Shown piece by piece: positions 1-6,328 of a stretch of 9,202 nucleotides of DNA. Numbering within the stretch: the stretch's first letter is position 1; the number at the start of each line of letters is the position of its first letter. Source of the stretch: Omnitrophica WOR_2 bacterium GWA2_47_8 (GTDB taxonomy: Bacteria; Omnitrophota; Gorgyraeia; Zapsychrales; GWA2-47-8); assembly GCA_001805375.1 (NCBI GenBank), contig MHFY01000017.1:7874-17075 (forward strand). Reading direction: 5' to 3'. Position numbers and translations under genes: made by a program. The notes under the pieces are model-generated. The model saw nothing but the letters and a program-made list of their open reading frames with translations. It was not told the DNA's origin and made no database searches.

Positions 1-3000
1 TTCGTGTCCCCCAAAAAGAAAATGTCTCCACCCAAATTTCCGTGCTTGACCCACAGCGAAATACTGGCCTCCTGATGGGTTGTAATATCGGCGACCACCT
101 GATTATCAATTTTGACGGAACGCAGGCCGCTTCTTGAAAATTGAAAAGCATTGCTCACTTTTCCGGGCGTGCTTAAATCCGAAGACGCGATTGTCCCTCT
201 TTGTTCGACGGCGGGAACTTGAATCTGAGCCGATGCCGTATCTGGGTCAACATCAAAAACATTAGCCTGCGCAATGCGAAAATCATCGATATAGCCGTTC
301 AAATAATTTGAAGAGCCTTGGGACGTTCCGAGTGCAAGCCAACCGTTAATGTTGGAAATAAAATTTGATCTTACATAGGCAATCAATGAACCGTCTTTAT
401 AAATTGACCACCGCCCGCCGAAGGTGTGGGCAAAGACTATGTGATGCCAGTTGGTATCGGTGATTTCTCCGGCGGCGGTCGTTTCCACCGTAGGTGTCGA
501 AGATTGGTTATAGAAAACAAATTTAATGCCTGCGCCGGCTTGATGAAACAGCGCCCAGCGGTTATTCAGGCCAAACGCATGTTCGACATAATACTGCGTG
601 CCGCTGGTGTTATTATGTTTCACCCAAAAATCCATGGTCCACATAGTGGACAAATCCCAGTCGCTATGGTCGACCAAAGCTAAATAATCATCAACTCCGT
701 CGAAGGCAATACTTGACCCGCCAAATTTACTTTCAGCCGTGCTGATCTGCACACCGCCGACTTGGGCCGCAAAGGTATGCCCCCGGGCGGTGTCGATAAA
801 ATTCGTCGAGCCGTTATTTCCGTTAGCGTTGATCATCAGCGCGGTCCGGTTGGGAATAACTCCATCGCTGGCTCTGAGCCCGTGATCCAAGACATCCGTT
901 GTATTGGTATTATCATTTAACTTATAATGCAAAAACGGCGGGGAAATCCTGGGAGGTTCGGGAAGAACCGCCTCAGCGACCTTTTCAACCTGGCCGGCGG
1001 CATTGTAGGTATAAAATATTGTATTCCCATCCGGATATTTGACAGAGACTAAACGGTTTAAGGCATCATATGTCCGTTCAACTTCATAAACGCTACGGTT
1101 TATAATTTTTCTGGATTTTATTTCCCGGCCTAAAGCATCATAGAAAAACTGTGTTTCATCGACCAGTGAATATTGGACTCTCACCAATCGCCCGATAGAA
1201 AAAGGCAGTAGCGGGTCATCATAGGTGTAAGCGACATTAAGATTAGGACCGTTTTTCGTTAAAAGACGATTCAAGGCATCATAAGTAAAATCGATCTGCT
1301 GGTTTTTCGCGTCCCTCTGCCAAAGCAGATTACTGTTAAGGTCATAACCATATTCCCAAAGCCCCATATCAGGATCCGTCATTCTAGTTTTACGCCCCAC
1401 CTTGTCGTATTCAATTGTCGTGACGTTATTATGGGCGTCTCTGGTTTGAACCAAACTCCCTTCGGAATCGTACCCATATTGAGTTGTCGCATAAAGCGTG
1501 TAATAGTTATCAATCGGCCCGGTTGTCGCTGGATAGGTCGGTGCTCCCCTTCCATTAGCGCCCATGTATTCCCTTCTCTCAACCACTTGCCCATACGCAT
1601 CAACGAATGTTTTTTGCATATGGCCGTTCTCATCGATGCCTGTCGTAACCCAATCATCGTAGGCTACGGTCGAAAAATTTCCGTCAGGACTGGTTGACTT
1701 GATTACCCTGCCGTTGGAATCATATTCCAGGGTTGAAAAAGGCTGGCTGGTATTCAGTTGATCAAGGGTATCGATGGAGGTCGTGACAAAGAAGGGCAAA
1801 TATTGTTTCCAGGGCAGGCCGCGGCCATTGTATTCTGTATGGCCGCTGACTACATATTCGCCTGTGCGCTCGCCTCGCGCCTTGCCTTGAATCAAACGCC
1901 CCAACCCGTCATAAAATTCGACGGTATCCAAGGTAGCTGGCTGGCCATGATTAACGCGGGCTTGATTCGTCACTTTTATATAATTGCTGAAAAATTCATA
2001 ATTAACAATGCTGGTAGGATAATTAATGGAATCCAAAGGAGAAACCGTGGCCCTCAGGCGGCCTAAAACATCGTAAGTCGAATAAGAACTTTGATTATTG
2101 GGGTCGGTGACGGATTTGATTTGGCCCCACAGGCCGCGCAGGCCGTTGCCGTCGTCAAAAGCAACTCCATTAACGCCATAATATTGCGTCTCAGTTCTTT
2201 GACTTAACGCATTTGTAACCCTAACCGGTAAAATATAAAATGGGCCATCGTACGATATAATTGTTTCGTTGCCCTTAGCATCGATAACTTTATAAATATT
2301 GCCGAGTCCATCGTAATCGTACCGCTCTGTGATAGCAGGGTTGATATCGCCATTCCACTGCTCTTTTTTGGTTAATTTACCGCAGGTGACCGGATCATTA
2401 TAATTCGGATGACGGTCATAATAAAAAAAGGATTTTCTCACATCTGCGGCGGCGTTGTCTTTAATAACAATTTTTTTAGGAAACCCAATCATCCAAATGG
2501 TGCTGCCGGGCTCCTGAAGACAGTTTAGCCCGCTGGTTGAATTGTTGTATGTTGTTTCCACCGTCCGTTTATCATTCCCGATATCCGTGCCGGATGTTAA
2601 GTCAACCTCGCCTAATTGCACTGTTTTGGTGAGGTTGCCGTATTGCGGTGTCTGGTATAACGTGGGTTCATCATAATAAAACTCCTGAGCGGTGCGCTTG
2701 CCTGTCGCGTTGCCGTCATAAACATAGTTATCCACCCGTCTTAAATAAACAAAACCAGAACCATTGGGCGTAGTCTGCTGGGAATTTTGAACGCAGCCAT
2801 TCGCGGTCAGGGCTTCGCAGGCCCAGGTGTTTTCGGTCTTTCCGAGAAGATTGTTGGAGGCATCATAACTCGTCTGCCTTAAAACTTTTCCTTTATAAAT
2901 GCCATCCTGCAAAGATTGGGTCTCAATATAATTATTGTCCGAATCAATGACTTTGGTGTATTCAAATCCCCTAAAGTCTCTATCCGCCGCATTCCAAAGC

Positions 3001-5561
3001 CCATTGCGATAAGAATAGCGCGTGGTGAGACTAAATTGGGATTGGAGCAAATGATCATACGTGGAGACCATGGTTGATTTAACAACCGGGAGGGGAAACG
3101 GCAAAAACGTATTGGAATAACGGGCCGAGGAATCATATTCTATGGTGCTGGAGCCGCCAAAACCATTTTCCACTCGGCTTAATAAATCCGCGTGCTTGCC
3201 TCTATTTAAATAAACCGTCGGTGAGCTTGATGTACCATTGGTGATAAAATCAATCAATCCATCGCCATTCACATCTATTAACCTTGTCGCAAAATTTCTG
3301 AAATCTCCTGTTGGCAAGGCCCAGGCCGAATCAAATCTCCATCCGCTGCCGGTATTAATTAAGGTCGCATTACTACTGCCATCTGCGATCATCATGTCTT
3401 CCAACCCATCGCCGTTGATATCGGCAAATTGAGTGGATCCGTTATCTAAATTGCCCCGGCCGGTTGTGTCATACCAGGGAGAATTGGTGCCCTGATCAAC
3501 CCAGCCTTGCCCTGTATTCATCTGAACATTAGCCCCGCCGCCCCGCTTATAAAAAATGTCCGGCAGGCCGTCGCCGTTAAGATCAACCAACGTCGCGCCA
3601 AGCGAAAAATCCGCGTAGGAACTTGGCGGCGTCCAAGTAGAATTTTGCGTCCAGCCTTGACCGCTGCCTGAAGGGTTTGCGTTATTCATAAACGCCCAGC
3701 GGCCGTTAACGTTATAACAATTCTGATCATGGCAAAGCTGCCCATGATTATTGGATTTTATAATATCCACATAACCATTGTTATCCACATCCACCAAAAG
3801 CGAGCCCAAATCGACATTGATCCACGTTGCTGCCTGAGCGAGTAAGAAACTAAAACTCGCACCCGAAGGAGCCCGCCAGGCCGATGTCTCGCCGCTCCAG
3901 CCATTTCCGCTATTATTCAAATACGCTTTAAGCTGATTCCCAATTTGATTGCCGCCATAATCCCAATAGCCATATAATCCCTGCAACAAATCCGTGCGCC
4001 CATCACCATTAATATCCGCCAACCTTAACCCCACATCGGCGAAGTAAGGATAGGGAAAGGGGTAAGATGCCCCTTGACCATTGGCAGAAAAATGTTCACA
4101 AAACCACCAAGAACAACTCAGCGGCGTCAGCCAGGGAGAATTCTGCGGCAGTGTTGACCATCCGTTCACTCTATTATTAAGGTACGCATTCCGATAAGAA
4201 TTCCCACTATGCCGCTGAGATTGGATAATATCGGGATAGCCATCTGAATTAAGATCAATAAAACGCGTACCGTTATCCTGACCATTGCCCGGAGGGCCGG
4301 CTATTGCTGTTTGGAGAGTCCAGGGAGTATTCGTACTGCTCGCCAGCTGAAACCCTTTTTCATTCTGATAAGAAAAAATCACCGGCGGATAACAAGTGGC
4401 GCCATTGTCCGAACCGCATTGAACGACGGATGCAAGAAGAGAACGACCGGTCGCAGAACTTTCGGCATAATTTAATTTATATTTTCGCTGAAGAAGAAGC
4501 GGCGAAGCCGCAGTATCATCTAACCGAGCCTTAATATTAATTTCCGAAACACGCTTGGCTGTTGTAATCCGAAATCCGCTGGCATAACTCATCGGTCTAT
4601 CCGTCGCCGGGCGATCTTCCAGCACAAAATAAACCCCTGTGTGAGAGTCATATCCTCCCTGATAGGTATATCGAATATCTTTAGGATAAATTTTTCCATC
4701 ATATTTTGAATAGTTAATATTCATGTAATTGCCCTTAGGATCTGTAACTCTATCCAGATACCATTTATAAATACGGGTGGCGCTATCATATTCCTGGGAA
4801 CCAGCTTCCTCGGGACTGTAATCATAATGATATCGTCCAAAATAATATCTTATTCCTTTTTTATCCGTTATGACCCAGCAGGAAGTATTGGCGCAAGGGG
4901 TATTTTGTGTGCTTAAAAATTCAATCTTCGCAAACGCGCCGTTTTCAATCGTGGGGCGGTAATAGCCGACGCTCGCATCATAAAACAATTCCTGCGTCGC
5001 TCCGCCTTGATTAAGGATAAAGATATCCGTATTGTCATATTTAGGAACGCCTCTTTTGGTAGAGCGCGAGATGGAGCCTAATTCCATGGTCCAACCCACG
5101 CCAAACATTCCATTGGGAAGCTGAGAATTATATACAAGAGAAAGATTTGGCTGAATACCTAACCGGCCGGGAACCACCTCAATAGGAATCACTAATCCTG
5201 CGCTGCCGGTACTGGGTTCCACCTGAACCTGAGCGGAACTTAAACCAGGGATCGTCCCTTCGGTAAGGTTATCCGGTTCACCACCGCCGCCGCTTCCGCC
5301 ATTACCGGGTTCAGTTTCGGCGTCACTGTCCGCATTCTCTGTACTGTCTGCCTTTTCTGCAGATGCGGTATCGGGTTCCGGTTTTTCTGAACTCGGCGCA
5401 GTACTTTCTTTTGTGTAAGGTTGAACTAATTCGGATTTTGTTTCGATTTTTTGCTCGGATTGTGTTTCAGAACTTTCTTGAGCGGATATCGGATAAGACG
5501 AAACAGCGACGAGAAAACTGATTACGGCGAGTGAGACAATGGATTTCGATCTTTTCTTCAT
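1..5561 (-). CDS. Secreted SpvB/FG-GAP/TcdB-middle/YD-repeat protein with LamG modules (3' end outside window)
   Basis: One open frame runs from ATG at 5561 off the left edge, giving 1,853 visible residues. Reading it through I found no stop or frame change. Residues 1-27 form a signal peptide: K-K-R start, hydrophobic core, cleavage probably after I-S-A. A Ser/Thr/Glu/Pro linker with a Gly run (about 80-95) follows. Residues about 105-400 match SpvB-type N-terminal domains (QVEPSTGSAG, VPGRLGIQPNLSLVYNS, FGVGW). Six Ca-binding loops lie at 436-771. A TcdB-middle-like part includes RDFRGFEY near 860. YD repeats span about 1079-1530, and LamG-like modules start near 1540 and 1775. Known relatives are Tc-toxin B/C proteins and Rhs/YD shells, which can enclose a C-terminal cargo. 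The C-terminus is not visible, so toxin, adhesin or wall protein cannot be separated. Export is well supported. The start is fixed by the signal peptide and a strong Shine-Dalgarno. Confidence 0.93.
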   Translation of the reverse strand, partial: MKKRSKSIVSLAVISFLVAVSSYPISAQESSETQSEQKIETKSELVQPYTKESTAPSSEKPEPDTASAEKADSTENADSDAETEPGNGGSGGGGEPDNLTEGTIPGLSSAQVQVEPSTGSAGLVIPIEVVPGRLGIQPNLSLVYNSQLPNGMFGVGWTMELGSISRSTKRGVPKYDNTDIFILNQGGATQELFYDASVGYYRPTIENGAFAKIEFLSTQNTPCANTSCWVITDKKGIRYYFGRYHYDYSPEEAGSQEYDSATRIYKWYLDRVTDPKGNYMNINYSKYDGKIYPKDIRYTYQGGYDSHTGVYFVLEDRPATDRPMSYASGFRITTAKRVSEINIKARLDDTAASPLLLQRKYKLNYAESSATGRSLLASVVQCGSDNGATCYPPVIFSYQNEKGFQLASSTNTPWTLQTAIAGPPGNGQDNGTRFIDLNSDGYPDIIQSQRHSGNSYRNAYLNNRVNGWSTLPQNSPWLTPLSCSWWFCEHFSANGQGASYPFPYPYFADVGLRLADINGDGRTDLLQGLYGYWDYGGNQIGNQLKAYLNNSGNGWSGETSAWRAPSGASFSFLLAQAATWINVDLGSLLVDVDNNGYVDIIKSNNHGQLCHDQNCYNVNGRWAFMNNANPSGSGQGWTQNSTWTPPSSYADFSLGATLVDLNGDGLPDIFYKRGGGANVQMNTGQGWVDQGTNSPWYDTTGRGNLDNGSTQFADINGDGLEDMMIADGSSNATLINTGSGWRFDSAWALPTGDFRNFATRLIDVNGDGLIDFITNGTSSSPTVYLNRGKHADLLSRVENGFGGSSTIEYDSSARYSNTFLPFPLPVVKSTMVSTYDHLLQSQFSLTTRYSYRNGLWNAADRDFRGFEYTKVIDSDNNYIETQSLQDGIYKGKVLRQTSYDASNNLLGKTENTWACEALTANGCVQNSQQTTPNGSGFVYLRRVDNYVYDGNATGKRTAQEFYYDEPTLYQTPQYGNLTKTVQLGEVDLTSGTDIGNDKRTVETTYNNSTSGLNCLQEPGSTIWMIGFPKKIVIKDNAAADVRKSFFYYDRHPNYNDPVTCGKLTKKEQWNGDINPAITERYDYDGLGNIYKVIDAKGNETIISYDGPFYILPVRVTNALSQRTETQYYGVNGVAFDDGNGLRGLWGQIKSVTDPNNQSSYSTYDVLGRLRATVSPLDSINYPTSIVNYEFFSNYIKVTNQARVNHGQPATLDTVEFYDGLGRLIQGKARGERTGEYVVSGHTEYNGRGLPWKQYLPFFVTTSIDTLDQLNTSQPFSTLEYDSNGRVIKSTSPDGNFSTVAYDDWVTTGIDENGHMQKTFVDAYGQVVERREYMGANGRGAPTYPATTGPIDNYYTLYATTQYGYDSEGSLVQTRDAHNNVTTIEYDKVGRKTRMTDPDMGLWEYGYDLNSNLLWQRDAKNQQIDFTYDALNRLLTKNGPNLNVAYTYDDPLLPFSIGRLVRVQYSLVDETQFFYDALGREIKSRKIINRSVYEVERTYDALNRLVSVKYPDGNTIFYTYNAAGQVEKVAEAVLPEPPRISPPFLHYKLNDNTNTTDVLDHGLRASDGVIPNRTALMINANGNNGSTNFIDTARGHTFAAQVGGVQISTAESKFGGSSIAFDGVDDYLALVDHSDWDLSTMWTMDFWVKHNNTSGTQYYVEHAFGLNNRWALFHQAGAGIKFVFYNQSSTPTVETTAAGEITDTNWHHIVFAHTFGGRWSIYKDGSLIAYVRSNFISNINGWLALGTSQGSSNYLNGYIDDFRIAQANVFDVDPDTASAQIQVPAVEQRGTIASSDLSTPGKVSNAFQFSRSGLRSVKIDNQVVADITTHQEASISLWVKHGNLGGDIFFLGDT
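244..940 (-). other. LamG/concanavalin-A-like module within the YD-repeat protein
   Basis: Residues about 1540-1772 show the usual order of a LamG-like (laminin G / concanavalin A-like) jelly-roll module. The seen elements are HYKLNDN, then FIDTARGHTF, SKFGGSSIAFDGVDDYL, WTMDFWVKH, WHHIVFAHTFGG, IYKDGSLIAY and YIDDFRIAQ. This family binds glycans or proteins on cell surfaces, often with Ca. A second copy seems to start near residue 1775 (SSDLSTPGKVSNAFQFS, then SISLWVKHGN) and leaves the window. Finding LamG modules directly after the YD repeats suggests binding to a carbohydrate or matrix surface. Confidence 0.8.
972..2327 (-). repeat. YD (Rhs-type) repeat region, about ten units
   Basis: Residues about 1079-1530 carry repeated Y-D-x-x-G/N-R units. 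Examples are YDYDGLGN, YDVLGRL, YDGLGRL, YDSNGRV, YDKVGRK, YDALNRLL, YDALGRE, YDALNRL and YNAAGQV. They are often followed by a D-x-x-G-N turn. In Rhs and TcC proteins these units wind into a hollow beta-shell around a cargo. A typical Rhs core-end motif is not seen here. The repeats instead stop at residue 1530 and lead into a Pro-rich hinge (LPEPPRISPP) and a LamG-like module. The rest of the shell, if any, lies left of the window. Confidence 0.87.
3249..4256 (-). repeat. Six FG-GAP/VCBS calcium-binding loops inside the YD-repeat protein
   Basis: Six loops of the form D-x-[ND]-x-[DN]-G-x-x-D begin at residues 436, 516, 591, 660, 714 and 763. They read DLNSDGYPD, DINGDGRTD, DVDNNGYVD, DLNGDGLPD, DINGDGLED and DVNGDGLID. 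Each follows a short hydrophobic strand (FI, LA, LV, FA, LI) and precedes another (II, LL, IF, MM, FI). A W-rich element (GW or SxW) recurs between loops. Such repeats form beta-propeller blades in integrin-alpha-like and TcB proteins, with Ca bound by the Asp/Asn side chains. Spacing shrinks from 80 to 49 residues, so the blades are not equal copies. The third loop has Asp and Asn swapped but keeps oxygen ligands. Confidence 0.85.
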
Positions 5562-5565
5562 TTCA

Positions 5566-5573
5566 CTCCTCCT
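5566..5573 (-). promoter_or_regulatory. Strong Shine-Dalgarno of the YD-repeat gene
   Basis: The minus strand reads AGGAGGAG, then TGAA, then ATG at 5561. This is a near-perfect anti-16S match at a workable distance and supports this start over any inner ATG. Confidence 0.9.
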
Positions 5574-5595
5574 GTTTTGTGAGAGGCTTGATAAT

Positions 5596-5618
5596 GATAG
5601 AAAAAAAATCTTTCTATC
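5596..5618 (-). other. Leader hairpin upstream of the YD-repeat gene
   Basis: GATAGAAA and TTTCTATC form a perfect 8-bp inverted repeat around a 7-base T-rich spacer, about 22 bases upstream of the Shine-Dalgarno. No T tract follows in either direction, so it is not a terminator. It could stabilise the mRNA 5' end or act in translation. No function can be shown from sequence alone. Confidence 0.45.
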
Positions 5619-5632
5619 CCGTGGCTTTGTCT

Positions 5633-5656
5633 CAAGCGCTTTCTTGGAAGCGCTTG
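5633..5656. promoter_or_regulatory. Paired AAGCGCTT palindrome, candidate operator
   Basis: CAAGCGCTT and AAGCGCTTG form a 9-bp perfect inverted repeat with a 6-base spacer, and each arm contains the self-complementary AAGCGCTT. Centres of a central C-G flanked by AAG/CTT are typical of LacI/GalR-family operators. The pair starts 6 bases downstream of the proximal -10 box (5667-5662), covering the expected transcription start and early leader, where a repressor would block. An RNA hairpin is the alternative, but no T tract follows. The regulator itself is not in the window. Confidence 0.45.
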
Positions 5657-5661
5657 CTTAA

Positions 5662-5690
5662 AATATAACATTAATTTTGACAGATTACAA
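5662..5690 (-). promoter_or_regulatory. Proximal sigma-70-type promoter for the YD-repeat gene
   Basis: TTGTAA (5690-5685), a 17-base spacer and TATATT (5667-5662) match four and five of six consensus bases. Transcription would start near 5655, within the paired AAGCGCTT element, leaving a leader of about 95 bases. It lies downstream of all three terminators. Confidence 0.5.
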
Positions 5691-5728
5691 ATTTGATAAC
5701 TCGAGGGGAAATTTCTCTTCATAGTGCA

Positions 5729-5757
5729 AGAGTAACATTTGATTGATTATTTGTCAA
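5729..5757 (-). promoter_or_regulatory. Distal candidate promoter with perfect TTGACA
   Basis: A perfect -35 TTGACA (5757-5752) is followed after 17 bases by TACTCT (5734-5729). That is a weak -10, matching only the key T-A and final T. Its strength would depend on an activator or on the good -35. It also lies downstream of the three terminators and would serve the YD-repeat gene. Confidence 0.35.
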
Positions 5758-5787
5758 GAAATTTTATTCACAACCAAGTAAAATAAT

Positions 5788-5813
5788 AAAAAAATATGGC
5801 CCTTGAAGGCCAT
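5788..5813 (-). terminator. Rho-independent terminator (third of the series)
   Basis: On the minus strand ATGGCC, loop TTCAAG and GGCCAT are followed by A and seven Ts (5794-5788). This is a compact classical intrinsic terminator. An A-rich stretch before the stem gives partial activity in the other direction as well. It insulates the promoters of the YD-repeat gene from upstream transcription. Confidence 0.75.
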
Positions 5814-5916
5814 CTTTTATTACATAAAGCACTAAATTACAATTAGTTACGTATGAATACTAGATCTTTAAAGTATTTTCGGCTAAAATCCTTTAAATAA
5901 TCTATTTAAAAGATGG
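5810..5916. repeat. 10-bp inverted repeat bounding an AT-rich segment
   Basis: CCATCTTTTA (5810-5819) and TAAAAGATGG (5907-5916) are perfect inverted copies at the facing edges of terminators two and three. The roughly 87 bases between are AT-rich with only short weak palindromes (for example AATACT/AGTATT at 5856-5877). I see no gene, promoter or Shine-Dalgarno there. It may simply reflect two similar terminators, or a small lost insertion. Confidence 0.35.
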
Positions 5917-5940
5917 TTTGGCGCCTGAAGGCCCAAACCA
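5908..5940 (-). terminator. Rho-independent terminator (second of the series)
   Basis: TGGTTTGG and CCAAACCA pair over 8 bp. An inner GCC/GGC closes a TTCA loop with one bulged base. TCTTTT follows on the minus strand. It begins three bases after the T tract of the riboswitch terminator, so the two stand back to back. The plus-strand flank is A-rich, so only the minus orientation makes a terminator. Confidence 0.7.
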
Positions 5941-5942
5941 AT

Positions 5943-6017
5943 AAAAAAGAGCCGACAAAGACCAGGGGATTTCAACCCCCCAGACGCCTGGCGTGTGTGT
6001 TAGCACACCCGCGGCTC
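5943..6017 (-). terminator. Long-range terminator, likely riboswitch expression platform
   Basis: GAGCCG (6017-6012) pairs with CGGCTC (5954-5949), directly followed by six Ts (5948-5943). The enclosed bases fold into small hairpins: GTGTG/CACAC with loop CTAA (6008-5995), CCAG/CTGG (5991-5980) and GGGG/CCCC. The result is a branched terminator. Its 5' arm AGCCGC can instead pair with GTGGCT inside the aptamer (6069-6064). That offers a simple switch in which a ligand-bound aptamer frees the terminator (OFF). The direction of the switch is inference. Confidence 0.6.
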
Positions 6018-6020
6018 AGA

Positions 6021-6045
6021 ACGTGCGTCACTTCTGACACGACGT
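6021..6045 (-). other. Strong hairpin between aptamer and terminator
   Basis: A stem of ten pairs with a single bulged C and a GAAG loop: ACGT outer arms and GTGTCA/TGACGC inner arms including one G-T pair. It fills the space between the aptamer and the terminator and has no T tract. It probably spaces or guides folding of the expression platform. Confidence 0.6.
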
Positions 6046-6055
6046 CCCTGACTTC

Positions 6056-6197
6056 GGCAACCCAGCCACCGTAATATCTCTAGTCCCCTGGTTCATGTCT
6101 ATTTATGCCCCGTCCCACAGGACTCAACAGGGCCTTCCCGGTTTCGTGATATCGTAGGTCTGTTGGCTTTGCGCCCCCGGGTTTCCCCGGGTTTGCC
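6056..6197 (-). promoter_or_regulatory. Cyclic-di-GMP-I (GEMM-I) riboswitch aptamer with extended P3 arm
   Basis: The minus strand carries the conserved GEMM order. AAAGGCAAACC comes first, then a GAAA-capped hairpin (CCCGGG/CCCGGG, 6191-6176), GGCGCAAAGCC (6175-6165), CCTAC like a tetraloop receptor, and TGGCTGGGTTGCCGAA at the 3' side. GGCAA and TTGCC at the two edges can pair. The likely equivalents of Vc2 ligand contacts are G at 6197, A at 6170 and C at 6057. G rather than A at the first position favours cyclic-di-GMP over 3',3'-cGAMP. P3 is odd: 102 bases separate AAAGCC from GGTTGCC, where about 35 is usual. GATATC/GATATT closes the arm, with an extra hairpin (GCCC/GGGC over GTCC/GGAC) inside. 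The family is known to control secretion, surface and motility genes. Confidence 0.83.
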
Positions 6198-6217
6198 TTT
6201 ATCGGCTTAGATAAAGG
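6196..6217 (-). other. Hairpin just 5' of the aptamer
   Basis: CCTTTATC (6217-6210) and GATAAAGG (6203-6196) pair perfectly over 8 bp with loop TAAGCC. The 3' arm uses the first two Gs of the conserved GGCAAACC, including the presumed ligand-contacting G. This hairpin and the closed aptamer cannot both form fully, so it may be an alternative ligand-free fold. Confidence 0.5.
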
Positions 6218-6265
6218 ATAGCACATCTTTACCTCTCTGACAAGACATGCCAAAGCTATCTATGT

Positions 6266-6294
6266 ATTATAACCTATTATTTATCATATGGTTA
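6266..6294 (-). promoter_or_regulatory. Promoter of the riboswitch transcript
   Basis: A perfect TATAAT (6271-6266) lies in AT-rich DNA between the stop codon at 6329 and the aptamer. At 17 bases upstream the -35 position reads TAACCA, a poor match. The start would be near 6259, about 40 bases before the 5' hairpin. I see no terminator between the subtilase-like gene and this promoter, so read-through from that gene into the riboswitch is also possible. Confidence 0.5.
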
Positions 6295-6328
6295 CATCTA
6301 AGGATTAATTACATTTGACTAAGTGTAG

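Noticed and set aside
5703..5720. Quasi-palindrome around GAAATTTC between the two candidate promoters
   Set aside because: The arms have a mismatch and a G-T pair and the core is a common AT-rich palindrome, so chance is likely.
5820..5906. A small mobile element (MITE-like) flanked by the 10-bp inverted repeat
   Set aside because: No target-site duplication is visible and the repeat ends are parts of terminator stems and tails, which explains the similarity.
5943..6217. tmRNA, RNase P RNA or a tRNA in the GC-rich intergenic block
   Set aside because: No tRNA cloverleaf or CCA end, and none of the conserved RNase P or tmRNA blocks. The GEMM motifs explain the conserved parts.
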